64,000 nucleotides of DNA from Stenotrophomonas rhizophila (GTDB lineage: Bacteria > Pseudomonadota > Gammaproteobacteria > Xanthomonadales > Xanthomonadaceae). Shown here piece after piece: positions 27,864-36,106 of the stretch. The translations under genes were made by a program, and so were the position numbers. The notes under the pieces are model-generated. The model searched no databases and was not told the origin of the DNA. It was given only the letters and a program-made list of their open reading frames with translations. Within the stretch, counting starts at the first letter, position 1, and every line of letters starts with the position of its first letter. Where the stretch lies: positions 723,868-787,867 of the forward strand of contig NZ_RCDC01000004.1 in assembly GCF_003651185.1 (NCBI RefSeq), in the 5' to 3' direction.

Positions 27864-29078
27864 ATGAGCTCCTCCTCCGTCCCTCTGGCCGCCCGGCTCT
27901 CGCCGCGCGAGCGCACTCTGATCCTGCTGGCCTTGTCGCTGGGCGGCTTCGCCATCGGCACCAGCGAGTTCGCCAGCATGGGGCTGATGCTGGAAATCAG
28001 CCGCGGACTGTCCATCAGCGAGACCCAGGTCGGCCACCTGATCAGTGCCTACGCCGTCGGCGTGGTGGTCGGCGCACCGGTGCTGGCCTTCGCCGGTGCC
28101 GGCTTCGCCCGCCGCAACCTGCTGCTGGCACTGATGGGGTTCTATGCCATCGGCAACCTGGCCAGCGCGCTGGCGCCGAACTACGGCACGATGCTGCTGG
28201 CCCGCTTCGTCGCCGGTCTGCCCCATGGCGCGTATTTCGGCGTAGCAATGCTGGTGGCTGCGGCGATCAGTCCCCCGGCCCAACGCGGCGCGGCGGTATC
28301 GAAGGTGCTGCTCGGCCTGTCCGTTGCCATCCTGGTCGGCAACCCATTGACCACGTGGCTCGGCCAGCAGCTCAGCTGGCGCACTGCGTTCGCGGTGGTC
28401 AGCGTGCTGGCGATTGCCACCGTGGTGATGATCGCGCGCTTCCTGCTGCCCGATCCGGATGAAGTCCGCACCTCGCCGATGCGCGAACTGCGCGCCTTCA
28501 ACCGCACCCAGGTGTGGCTGGCGCTGGCGATCGGCTCGGTCGGTTTTGCCGGCATGTTCTGCGTGTTCACTTACCTCGCCCCGACCCTGGTGCAGGTCAC
28601 CGGCCTGGCCGAATCGTGGATGCCGCTGGCCGTGGGCATCTTCGGTATCGGCGCGATCATCGGCAACGTAGCCGGTGGCTGGCTGGTGGACCGCTTCCAG
28701 TTCCGCGCTGCGGCGGTGGTGCTGGTGTGGTCGATCCTGGTGCTGCTCGCCTTCCCGCTGGCCGCGCAGTCGGTGTGGAGCGTGTTCCCGATGATCATCG
28801 CCGTCGGCACCATGGGCGCCCTGGCGGCCGTACTGCAGACCCGCCTGATGGATGTGGCCGGCGAAGCGCAGACGCTGGCGGCCGCCTCCAACCACGCGGC
28901 GTTCAACACCGCCAACGCACTGGGCCCGTGGTTCGGCGGCATGGCGATCGGCGCCGGCTTCAGCCCGGCGGTGACCGGTTACGTCGGCGCCGCCACCGCG
29001 CTGGGCGGCCTGCTGCTATGGGGCGTGGCGATGCTGGTGGACCGCCGCTCGCGCAGCGTGCCGGTGCTGCAGCAGTAA
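27864..29078 (+). CDS. MFS transporter, DHA1 family (AraJ/YdhP-like)
   Basis: The 404-residue membrane protein has about twelve hydrophobic segments. It shows FAIGTSEFASMGLMLEI in TM1 and GLPHGAYFGVAMLVAA in TM4, hallmarks of the sugar-efflux/drug-efflux DHA1 group. It probably exports small hydrophilic or drug-like molecules by proton antiport; the substrate is not predictable. It is monocistronic, with a strong terminator after it. A TACAAT (27826-27831) upstream could be a -10 element but has no good -35. Confidence 0.9.
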   Translation: MSSSSVPLAARLSPRERTLILLALSLGGFAIGTSEFASMGLMLEISRGLSISETQVGHLISAYAVGVVVGAPVLAFAGAGFARRNLLLALMGFYAIGNLASALAPNYGTMLLARFVAGLPHGAYFGVAMLVAAAISPPAQRGAAVSKVLLGLSVAILVGNPLTTWLGQQLSWRTAFAVVSVLAIATVVMIARFLLPDPDEVRTSPMRELRAFNRTQVWLALAIGSVGFAGMFCVFTYLAPTLVQVTGLAESWMPLAVGIFGIGAIIGNVAGGWLVDRFQFRAAAVVLVWSILVLLAFPLAAQSVWSVFPMIIAVGTMGALAAVLQTRLMDVAGEAQTLAAASNHAAFNTANALGPWFGGMAIGAGFSPAVTGYVGAATALGGLLLWGVAMLVDRRSRSVPVLQQ

Positions 29079-29107
29079 GCGCACCGCCAGCCCCGTCGGC
29101 CAATTCG

Positions 29108-29137
29108 AATCCCTGCCCAGGCAGGGATTTTTTTTAT
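29108..29137 (+). terminator. Intrinsic terminator after the MFS gene
   Basis: Stem AATCCCTGCC (29108-29117) and GGCAGGGATT (29120-29129), followed by a run of Ts (TTTTTTATTTC). It is the most canonical terminator in the window. Confidence 0.9.
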
Positions 29138-29223
29138 TTCCCCTATCATGGGCATCCGATCAAACCGCGCCACCCGTGCTGTTCCGGCCACGGCCGCAAC
29201 GATGGCCGCACCTGGATACACCG

Positions 29224-31968
29224 ATGACGTACGAATGGGCCCCGAGCGACTGGGGTCAACGCCTCACGCGATCACCGCACTGGCACCTGCGCCTGGAAGA
29301 CGACCAGCTGGTCCTGACCGTTGACGGTCGCCCCTGCCCCGCGCCGCTGGAGGCACTGCAGGTGCACCCGCGTCTGCCCTGGGCACGGCTTACCCTGCAA
29401 CGCGACGGGCATGCCCCGCTGACGCTTGGCGGCTTGAACACGGCTGCGGCTCGACAGTTGGCCTGCACCTTGGCCGAGCTGCGCGGTGAACAGCGCCAGC
29501 GCGACCATGTCGCTCTGTTCCAGCAGGCCCACGCCGCGATCCAGCGCTGGCTTGGCCAGGTGCAGACCGCCACCGAACGGGCCGACGAGGAAGCGCTGTG
29601 GCTGACCCACGAGCAACAGCAGGCGCTGCTGCAGGCGCGCCCCACCCTGCCACTCGAGGAAGAGGCGCTGTGGGCGGTGTTCGACAATGCCGCACTGCGC
29701 AGCCAACTCGACGGTGATCCCGCTGCGATCGAAGCAACCTTGATGCGGTGGCTGGCCGACTGGCCAGCGACGTGGGCGCGCCGCAATGAGGCGCATCAGG
29801 TGCGCGAGCGGATGGCCAGCCGTGCGCTGCTGGATCACGTGGAAAGCCGCCCGCTCACCGATGAGCAGGCCCGCGCGGTGATCTGCTTCGACAACCGCGT
29901 CCAGGTGGTGGCCGCAGCGGGTTCGGGCAAGACCTCGACGATGGTGGCCAAGGCGGCGTACGCGATCGAACGCGGGCTGGTCGCGCCCGAGCGCATCGTC
30001 ATGCTCGCCTTCAACAAGGAGGCCGCCACGGAACTGCAGGCACGCGCCGATCGCGCGTTCCATCGCCTCGGCCTGGGCGAGGTCCGGGTGGAGGCGCGTA
30101 CGTTCCACGCGCTGGGCCGGCACATCATCGCCCAGGCCACGGGGCGGATGCCGCAGGTGCCGGAGTGGGCCGTGGATGCCACGCAGGGCTTCCACCGGCT
30201 GGCCGAGATCATCGACCAGCTCAAGGATCGCTCCCTCCATTTCCGTACCCAGTGGGACCTGTTCCGGCTGGTGTTCGGCCGTGACATACCCGTCACCGGA
30301 GGGCCGCTGGAGGCAGAGGAATGGGACAAGGATGGGCAGGTCTACGTGCGTACGCTTCAGGGCGAGCGCGTGCGCAGCATCGAAGAATGCGTGATCGCGG
30401 ACTGGCTGTTCTACAACGGCGTGGATTACGCCTATGCCCGGCGGCACGCCTTCGATGCCGGCACGGACGAATACCGCCAGTACCGGCCGGATTTCTGCTA
30501 CCCCGGCATTGCGCTGAACCACGACCACCTCGCCCGGGAGGGACACGGCCAGTCGCCGGCGCCTCCAGCTGGCCATCAGCGCTCCCACGGCACCGACCGG
30601 ATCGAGACCACCTCGCACGAACTGCGCACGGGCGAACTGTTCCTGCGGCTGGGCGATGCGCTGTCGCAGCGCGGTCTCGAGCTCGACCCGAATCCCGACC
30701 GCGAACTGCCCGAGGGCGGCGCGACACCGATGCCGGATACCGACCTGATCGGCCTGGTCCGGACCTTCATCAGCCACGCCAAAAGCAACGGCCTGCACGT
30801 GCAGGACATGGTCGAGCGGCTGCGTCGGCTGCCCGAGGATCACTTCAAGCACCGTTACCGCCTGTTCCTCGAGCTGATCATTCCGATCCTGGACGGCTGG
30901 GACGATGCGCTGGTCGCCGAGGGCGGCATCGACTTCGAGGACATGCTCAACCAGGCTGCCGAGCACCTGGAACAGGGCCGCTATGTCGCCCCGTTCGATC
31001 TGGTGATGGCCGACGAATTCCAGGATGCCTCGCGCGCCCGGGCGCGTCTGTGCCGCGCGCTGGTGCAGGCGCCTGGCAAGCATCTGTTCGCGGTCGGCGA
31101 CGACTGGCAGTCGATCAACCGGTTTGCCGGCGCGGACGTCTCGGTGATGACCGGCTTCCTGGACTGGTTCGGCCCGGGCCAGGTGCTCAAGCTTGAACAG
31201 ACGTTCCGCTGCCCGCAGGCGCTGTGCGATGTTTCCAGTGCGTTCGTGTCACGCAATCCAGCGCAGATACCCAAGCAGGTCCACTCGCTCACCCCGGCGT
31301 ATGGCGCGGTGCTGCAGGCCTTCCAGGTGGCCTCGCGCGACCGGCTGGCCGGCGCGGTCGAGCAGTATCTGGCCCAGTTGCACCAGCAGTTGCTGACAGG
31401 TCAGGTGCCACCAGGCCATGACGGCAAGGTCACGGTATTCGTCCTCGGCCGTTACAACGCAGACCGCGCGATGCTGCCGACCACATGGCGGGCACGCCAT
31501 GGGCAGCACATGGAGGTGAGCTTCCTCACCGTACACCGGTCCAAGGGCATGGAGGCGGACTACGTGATCCTGCCCGGCATGCTGGATCGCCGCTTCCCCA
31601 ATGCCCGCACGGATGACCCCGTACTGGCGCTGGCGATGCCGGACGGCGATGCGTACCCGCTGGGTGAGGAACGCCGGTTGTTTTACGTCGCGCTGACGCG
31701 CGCGCGCCGTTCGGTGGCGATGTTCACCGTGCAGGGCAAACGCTCGGCGTTCCTGACCGAACTGGTCAACGACGGCGCGGTACGCGTGACATCCATGGCC
31801 GGTGAAGCGATCCACGAACAGGCCTGCCCTGCCTGCAAGGTGGGCGTGATCGTGCCGCGCACCGGGCCGTATGGCGCGTTCCAGTCCTGCTCGGCGTATC
31901 CACGCTGCGAATACAAGCCGCCGAAGACAGGGGGCCATGCCGGCTTGCGTACGGTCGCGGGGGCCTGA
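29224..31968 (+). CDS. UvrD-type DNA helicase with C-terminal zinc finger (HelD-like)
   Basis: The 914-residue protein has an N-terminal region like helicase IV, Walker A AAAGSGKTST (about residues 230-239), DEXX box MADEFQDAS (Asp597), later motifs FLTVHRSKGMEADYVI and LFYVALTRARRSV, and a topoisomerase-type zinc finger with Cys868, Cys871 and CSAYPRC at the end. The start at 29224 (MTYEWAPSDW) is chosen as the first good start with a short gap to the domain. Between YRPDF and IETTSHELRTGELF the sequence seems about 10-15 residues shorter than expected and its composition is unusual, so a local in-frame deletion is possible. Confidence 0.9.
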   Translation: MTYEWAPSDWGQRLTRSPHWHLRLEDDQLVLTVDGRPCPAPLEALQVHPRLPWARLTLQRDGHAPLTLGGLNTAAARQLACTLAELRGEQRQRDHVALFQQAHAAIQRWLGQVQTATERADEEALWLTHEQQQALLQARPTLPLEEEALWAVFDNAALRSQLDGDPAAIEATLMRWLADWPATWARRNEAHQVRERMASRALLDHVESRPLTDEQARAVICFDNRVQVVAAAGSGKTSTMVAKAAYAIERGLVAPERIVMLAFNKEAATELQARADRAFHRLGLGEVRVEARTFHALGRHIIAQATGRMPQVPEWAVDATQGFHRLAEIIDQLKDRSLHFRTQWDLFRLVFGRDIPVTGGPLEAEEWDKDGQVYVRTLQGERVRSIEECVIADWLFYNGVDYAYARRHAFDAGTDEYRQYRPDFCYPGIALNHDHLAREGHGQSPAPPAGHQRSHGTDRIETTSHELRTGELFLRLGDALSQRGLELDPNPDRELPEGGATPMPDTDLIGLVRTFISHAKSNGLHVQDMVERLRRLPEDHFKHRYRLFLELIIPILDGWDDALVAEGGIDFEDMLNQAAEHLEQGRYVAPFDLVMADEFQDASRARARLCRALVQAPGKHLFAVGDDWQSINRFAGADVSVMTGFLDWFGPGQVLKLEQTFRCPQALCDVSSAFVSRNPAQIPKQVHSLTPAYGAVLQAFQVASRDRLAGAVEQYLAQLHQQLLTGQVPPGHDGKVTVFVLGRYNADRAMLPTTWRARHGQHMEVSFLTVHRSKGMEADYVILPGMLDRRFPNARTDDPVLALAMPDGDAYPLGEERRLFYVALTRARRSVAMFTVQGKRSAFLTELVNDGAVRVTSMAGEAIHEQACPACKVGVIVPRTGPYGAFQSCSAYPRCEYKPPKTGGHAGLRTVAGA

Positions 31969-31976
31969 GCGATGCG

Positions 31977-32870
31977 CTACCGCTGCATGCGCAGCGCCTG
32001 GACCACCAGCGCGAAGGCGGGAGAATGCTGGCGGCGGCTGGGGTAATACAGGTGGTAGCCCGGGAACGGCGGGCACCAGTCCTCCAGCACGCGCACCAGG
32101 CGCCCCTGCGCCAGGTGGGGGGCGAACTCGTCTTCCGGCAGGAAGGCGATGCCCAGGCCGTCCAGCGCGGCCAGCACCATGTGCGGCGAGGTGTTGAAGG
32201 TCAGCTGTCCATCCACACGCACGTTGACCGCACGCCCCCGGCGTTCGAATTCCCAGGCATACAGCCCGCCACGGGTCGGGAACCGCATGTTGATGCAGCG
32301 GTGCGCCGTCAGTTCGGCCGGCACCGTGGGCACGGGCCGGGAGGCGAAATAGGCTGGAGAGGCCGCCGCCGCCATCCGCAGCGGCGGGCCGATCGGTACG
32401 GCGATCATGTCTTTGTCGATGCTCTCGCCCAGGCGCACGCCGGCATCGAAACGGTCGGCAACGATATCCCGGAGCCCATAGCTGACATCGAACTCGATGC
32501 CGATGTCCGGGTAGTCCTGCAGCAGCGGCGTCAGCCTCGGCAGCAGAAGGGTCTTCAACGGAAAATCGCCACTGGTCAGCCGCACCAGGCCCGCGGGTTT
32601 GTCGCGCAGCTCGGTCAGGGCATCCAGCTCAGCCTCGATCTCATCGAACCGGTTGCCGATCGCCGCCAGCAATCGCTCCCCGGCGGCGGTGGCTGACACG
32701 CTGCGCGTGGTGCGGGTGAGCAGGCGTATCTCAAGCCGTTCTTCCAGGGCCTTGAGGGCTTGGCTCAGTGCCGAGGGAGTCACCCCGAGCACACTGGCCG
32801 CCCGCGTGAAACTGCCCTCCCGGGCGACCGTGACGAAGGCGAGCAGATCATTTAGGTTGCGGCGTGCCAT
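31977..32870 (-). CDS. LysR-family transcriptional regulator
   Basis: The 297-residue protein has the LysR winged helix (FVTVAREGSFTRAASVLGV; TPSALSQALKALEERL) and a substrate-binding domain typical of the group that controls oxidoreductases and efflux genes. It is divergent from an alpha/beta hydrolase-MFS pair, which is likely its target. The 124-base gap contains an inverted repeat with arms 40 bases apart, consistent with LysR binding sites. Confidence 0.93.
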   Translation of the reverse strand: MARRNLNDLLAFVTVAREGSFTRAASVLGVTPSALSQALKALEERLEIRLLTRTTRSVSATAAGERLLAAIGNRFDEIEAELDALTELRDKPAGLVRLTSGDFPLKTLLLPRLTPLLQDYPDIGIEFDVSYGLRDIVADRFDAGVRLGESIDKDMIAVPIGPPLRMAAAASPAYFASRPVPTVPAELTAHRCINMRFPTRGGLYAWEFERRGRAVNVRVDGQLTFNTSPHMVLAALDGLGIAFLPEDEFAPHLAQGRLVRVLEDWCPPFPGYHLYYPSRRQHSPAFALVVQALRMQR

Positions 32871-32892
32871 GGGCGCAGTCTGCCACGGCGGA

Positions 32893-32940
32893 TTGATTAG
32901 TAAAGCTGCATACCCCCTTCTTCATTCGTTATCTAATCAA
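32893..32940. promoter_or_regulatory. Inverted repeat, candidate LysR operator
   Basis: TTGATTAG (32893-32900) is mirrored by CTAATCAA (32933-32940). The arms are perfect and lie 40 bases apart, so about four helical turns, on the same DNA face. They sit in the divergent gap between the LysR gene and the hydrolase gene. Confidence 0.55.
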
Positions 32941-32994
32941 CGCCCTGCCGCCCCGGCAGACTGGTCCGGCCTCCCCACCTCTCTCTGGACGCCG

Positions 32995-34023
32995 ATGAAC
33001 AAGACCCTGGCGCTGTTGGCGCTGCTGATCCTTCCCTTGCTTGCCTCAGGAGCCGACATGTCCCACGGCGCAGACAACTTCTACACCAGTGACCAGGTGA
33101 CCGTGCAGAAGGTCACGTTCAAAAACCAGTACCGCATGCAGGTCGCCGGCAATCTGTTCGTGCCCAAGGCACTGGACCGTTCCACCCGGCACGCCGCGAT
33201 TGTCGTCGGTCACCCGATGGGTGCGGTAAAGGAACAGAGCGCCAACCTCTATGCCACCCGCATGGCCGAGCAGGGCTTCATTACCTTGTCGCTGGATCTG
33301 TCGTTCTGGGGCGAAAGCGAAGGTGAACCGCGCAATGCAGTGTCGCCCGACATCTATGCCGAAGACTTCAGCGCCGCCGTCGATTTCCTGCGCGCGCAAT
33401 CGTTCGTGGACAAAGACCGCATCGGTGCCATCGGCATCTGTGGCAGCGGCAGCTTCGTGATCAGTGCCGCCAAGATCGACCCGCGGATCCAGGCCATCGC
33501 CACGATCAGCATGTATGACATGGGCGGCGCCAACCGCAATGGATTGGGCCATGCCGTCACCGTGGAACAGCGCAAAGCCGCCATCGCCGCTGCCGTCGCC
33601 CATCGCGATGCCGAATTCGCCGGCCAGCCGCCCCGTTACACCAGCGGCTCGGTGCATCGGATCGATGCGGATTCCTCGCCGATCGAACGCGAGTTCTACG
33701 ATTTCTACCGCACGCCGCGGGGTGAGTACACGCCGGCCGGTTCGTCGCCCGAGCTGACCACGCACCCTACCCTGACCAGCAACCTGAAATTCCTGAACTT
33801 CCATCCGTTCGCAGATATCGAGACGATCTCGCCGCGCCCGATGCTGTTCGTCACCGGTGAGACCGCCCATTCGCGGGAGTTCAGTGAAGAGGCCTTCCGC
33901 CTGGCCGGGCAGCCCAAGCAGCTTGTCGTGGTGCCGGGCGCCGGCCATGTGGACCTGTACGACCGGGTGGACCTGATCCCGTTCGATACGTTGACGCAGT
34001 TCTTCCGCGCCAACCTGCATTGA
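32995..34023 (+). CDS. Secreted alpha/beta hydrolase, dienelactone-hydrolase-like
   Basis: The 342-residue protein starts at the ATG at 32995, which gives a signal peptide (NKTLALLALLILPLLASG). The nucleophile elbow is GICGSGS, with a cysteine in place of serine as in dienelactone hydrolases; later acid and histidine candidates are in FVTGETAHS and VPGAGHVDLYD. The HPMGAVKEQSANLYATRMAEQG segment is typical of YcjY-like hydrolases. The substrate is unknown. It is divergent from a LysR regulator and overlaps the MFS gene. Confidence 0.88.
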   Translation: MNKTLALLALLILPLLASGADMSHGADNFYTSDQVTVQKVTFKNQYRMQVAGNLFVPKALDRSTRHAAIVVGHPMGAVKEQSANLYATRMAEQGFITLSLDLSFWGESEGEPRNAVSPDIYAEDFSAAVDFLRAQSFVDKDRIGAIGICGSGSFVISAAKIDPRIQAIATISMYDMGGANRNGLGHAVTVEQRKAAIAAAVAHRDAEFAGQPPRYTSGSVHRIDADSSPIEREFYDFYRTPRGEYTPAGSSPELTTHPTLTSNLKFLNFHPFADIETISPRPMLFVTGETAHSREFSEEAFRLAGQPKQLVVVPGAGHVDLYDRVDLIPFDTLTQFFRANLH

Positions 34024-35234
34024 ACCGGCATCAGGACGTGCTCGTGCCCTCACCGCCGGTGAATGCCACCGCCCGCCAATGGGGCGGCGTGCTGGCGATG
34101 TCCCTCGGTGCGTTTGCCCTCGTGGCCGCCGAGTTCATGCCGGTGAGCCTGCTCACTCCGCTGGCGCGCGATCTGCACGTCAGCGAAGGGCAGGCCGGTC
34201 AGGCCATCGCCGTCTCCGGCGCCTTCGCACTGGTCACCAGCCTGATCATCGCGCCGCTCGCCGGCGGGGTCGATCGCAAGCGGCTGCTGCTCGCGCTTAC
34301 CGTGACCATGATGCTGTCGGCGACGCTCGCCGCATTGGCCCCCGACTTCACCACCTTCATGGTCGGGCGCGCGTTGATCGGCATCGCGATCGGTGGCTTC
34401 TGGTCGATGTCGGCGGCCACTGCCATGCGCCTGGTACCACCACACCAGGTGCCGCGCGCGCTGGCGCTGGTCAATGGCGGCAATGCCCTGGCCATGGTGG
34501 TGGCGGCACCGCTGGGAAGCTACTTCGGTGCCGTGGTCGGCTGGCGCGGCGCGTTCTTCCTGCTGGTGCCCGTGGCCCTTGCCGCCCTGCTGTGGAAGAT
34601 GGCGACGCTGCCGCGCATGCAGGCAACCGGTGCGCCCGCCTCATGGAACGTGCTCGGGCTGCTCCGGCACCGCGTTGTGGCGCTGGGCATGCTCGCCACC
34701 TGTCTGTTCTTCATGGGGCAGTTCGCACTGTTCACCTACCTGCGGCCCTATCTGGAGACAGTGGGCGGCATCACCGTCTCGACGCTGTCGCTGATCCTGC
34801 TGATGATCGGCGGTGCCGGGGTGATCGGCACCGTGTTGATCGAGCCGTTCGTGAGGAACTGGCTGTATGCCACCTTGATTGTGCTTCCGTTGCTGATGGC
34901 GGCGTTGGCCCTGGCCCTGGCATTGGCGGACCCGGCACTGCCGCTGACGGCGATACTGCTTGGCCTGTGGGGTCTGTTCGGCACCTCGGCACCGGTTGCA
35001 TGGTGGACCTGGCTGGCCAGGACGCTGCCACGCGATGGAGAAGCCGCCGGTGGGCTGATGGTGGCCGTTGTACAGATGGCGATCGCGCTGGGCGCCACCC
35101 TGGGCGGCGTGCTGTTTGACGGGCTCGGCTATCGCGCCACGTTCATCGCCAGCGCCGGGATATTGATGGCTTCGATGTGGGTCGCGGTGCTTGCCCGGCG
35201 CGCCAGTCACCGCGGTGCCGCACTGGCGACATGA
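34020..35234 (+). CDS. MFS transporter, DHA1 family (NepI/purine-efflux-like)
   Basis: A protein of up to 404 residues with twelve hydrophobic segments; FALVAAEFMPVSLLTPLA in TM1 and IGIAIGGFWSMSAATAMRL in TM4 match NepI-like exporters. A TTG at 34020 overlaps the hydrolase stop codon (TTGA), but a GTG at 34044 with AGGA seven bases upstream is also plausible. It is coupled to the hydrolase gene, so pump and enzyme probably act on related compounds. Confidence 0.88.
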   Translation: MNRHQDVLVPSPPVNATARQWGGVLAMSLGAFALVAAEFMPVSLLTPLARDLHVSEGQAGQAIAVSGAFALVTSLIIAPLAGGVDRKRLLLALTVTMMLSATLAALAPDFTTFMVGRALIGIAIGGFWSMSAATAMRLVPPHQVPRALALVNGGNALAMVVAAPLGSYFGAVVGWRGAFFLLVPVALAALLWKMATLPRMQATGAPASWNVLGLLRHRVVALGMLATCLFFMGQFALFTYLRPYLETVGGITVSTLSLILLMIGGAGVIGTVLIEPFVRNWLYATLIVLPLLMAALALALALADPALPLTAILLGLWGLFGTSAPVAWWTWLARTLPRDGEAAGGLMVAVVQMAIALGATLGGVLFDGLGYRATFIASAGILMASMWVAVLARRASHRGAALAT

Positions 35235-35262
35235 TCCTTGTCGTGGCGCCGGCGGCCACCGC

Positions 35263-36051
35263 TCAGCCGCGCGCAGCGGCCAGTGCAGCATCGATCTGCG
35301 CAAGCAACCCACGCCGTTCCGGCACGCCCGGCATCACCCGCACCAGGTTGCGGACCATCCGCAGGTCCTGTTGCCTGCCAAGCTGATCACCCAGCGCATG
35401 CAGCGCGCGCGCCTGGTGGCCCGGTCCTGTCCGTTTGACCGAGGCCGCGAGCGCACTGTCCAGTGCGGGCATCGCCTCCAGCTGCATCCGCAGGCGACGC
35501 ACTCTGCGCCGCCAGCGATGCAGGTCCTGCGGATCTGCGGTGCGGGCGGCGCGCTTCTCCGCCTTGGCAGTACGGCGTTCGCTGCGGGCCAGACCCTTGC
35601 GGAGATCGCGCGCACTCAGCGCGTCCCATGGCTGCGCCTGGAGTTCACCGGCGATACGCAGCAGCGCCGCGTGACGACGTGCAAACGCCGGGTCGCGCGC
35701 CAGCGCCCGGGCGAGCAATACGTCGCGCCGCGCCATCAACCGCCTGCACACCTCTGACCACGGCGGGGCGGGCTGCTGCGCGGCGAGGTGCTGGCAGGTC
35801 TCCACCACCACATGGGCATCGCGCAAGGCCGACAACCCGTGGCCGAGCCGGCGCAGGGCCGCGTCGGTCCGGGCGGTCTCAAGGTCGCGGCTCTCCAGCA
35901 CGGCGAGCAGCGCGCGAAGGCGGCGTATCGTCTTGCGCGCCCGATGCACGGCATCGTGAACATCGGGCTGGAGCGCCAGCGCAGCGGCGATGGCCCTGCA
36001 CTCACGGTCTGCCAGTGCGCGGGCGGCAGGGCCGATGGCGGGTGGCGACAT
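35263..36051 (-). CDS. CHAD-domain protein
   Basis: The 262-residue, arginine-rich helical protein has the repeated CHAD motifs: VHRARKTIRRLRALL (residues 34-49), LHRWRRRVRRLRMQLE, and LGDQLGRQQDLRMV near the end. CHAD domains bind inorganic polyphosphate through basic residues and histidines, and several localise to polyphosphate granules. It has no CYTH domain, so it is a stand-alone binding protein. It lies on the opposite strand after the MFS gene and is 55 bases from the stressosome operon's end. Confidence 0.88.
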   Translation of the reverse strand: MSPPAIGPAARALADRECRAIAAALALQPDVHDAVHRARKTIRRLRALLAVLESRDLETARTDAALRRLGHGLSALRDAHVVVETCQHLAAQQPAPPWSEVCRRLMARRDVLLARALARDPAFARRHAALLRIAGELQAQPWDALSARDLRKGLARSERRTAKAEKRAARTADPQDLHRWRRRVRRLRMQLEAMPALDSALAASVKRTGPGHQARALHALGDQLGRQQDLRMVRNLVRVMPGVPERRGLLAQIDAALAAARG

Positions 36052-36106
36052 GGCGGTTTCCCCCGGAGGCGTCGGGGGATTGTACCCATGCCGGCGGTCC
36101 GCCAGC

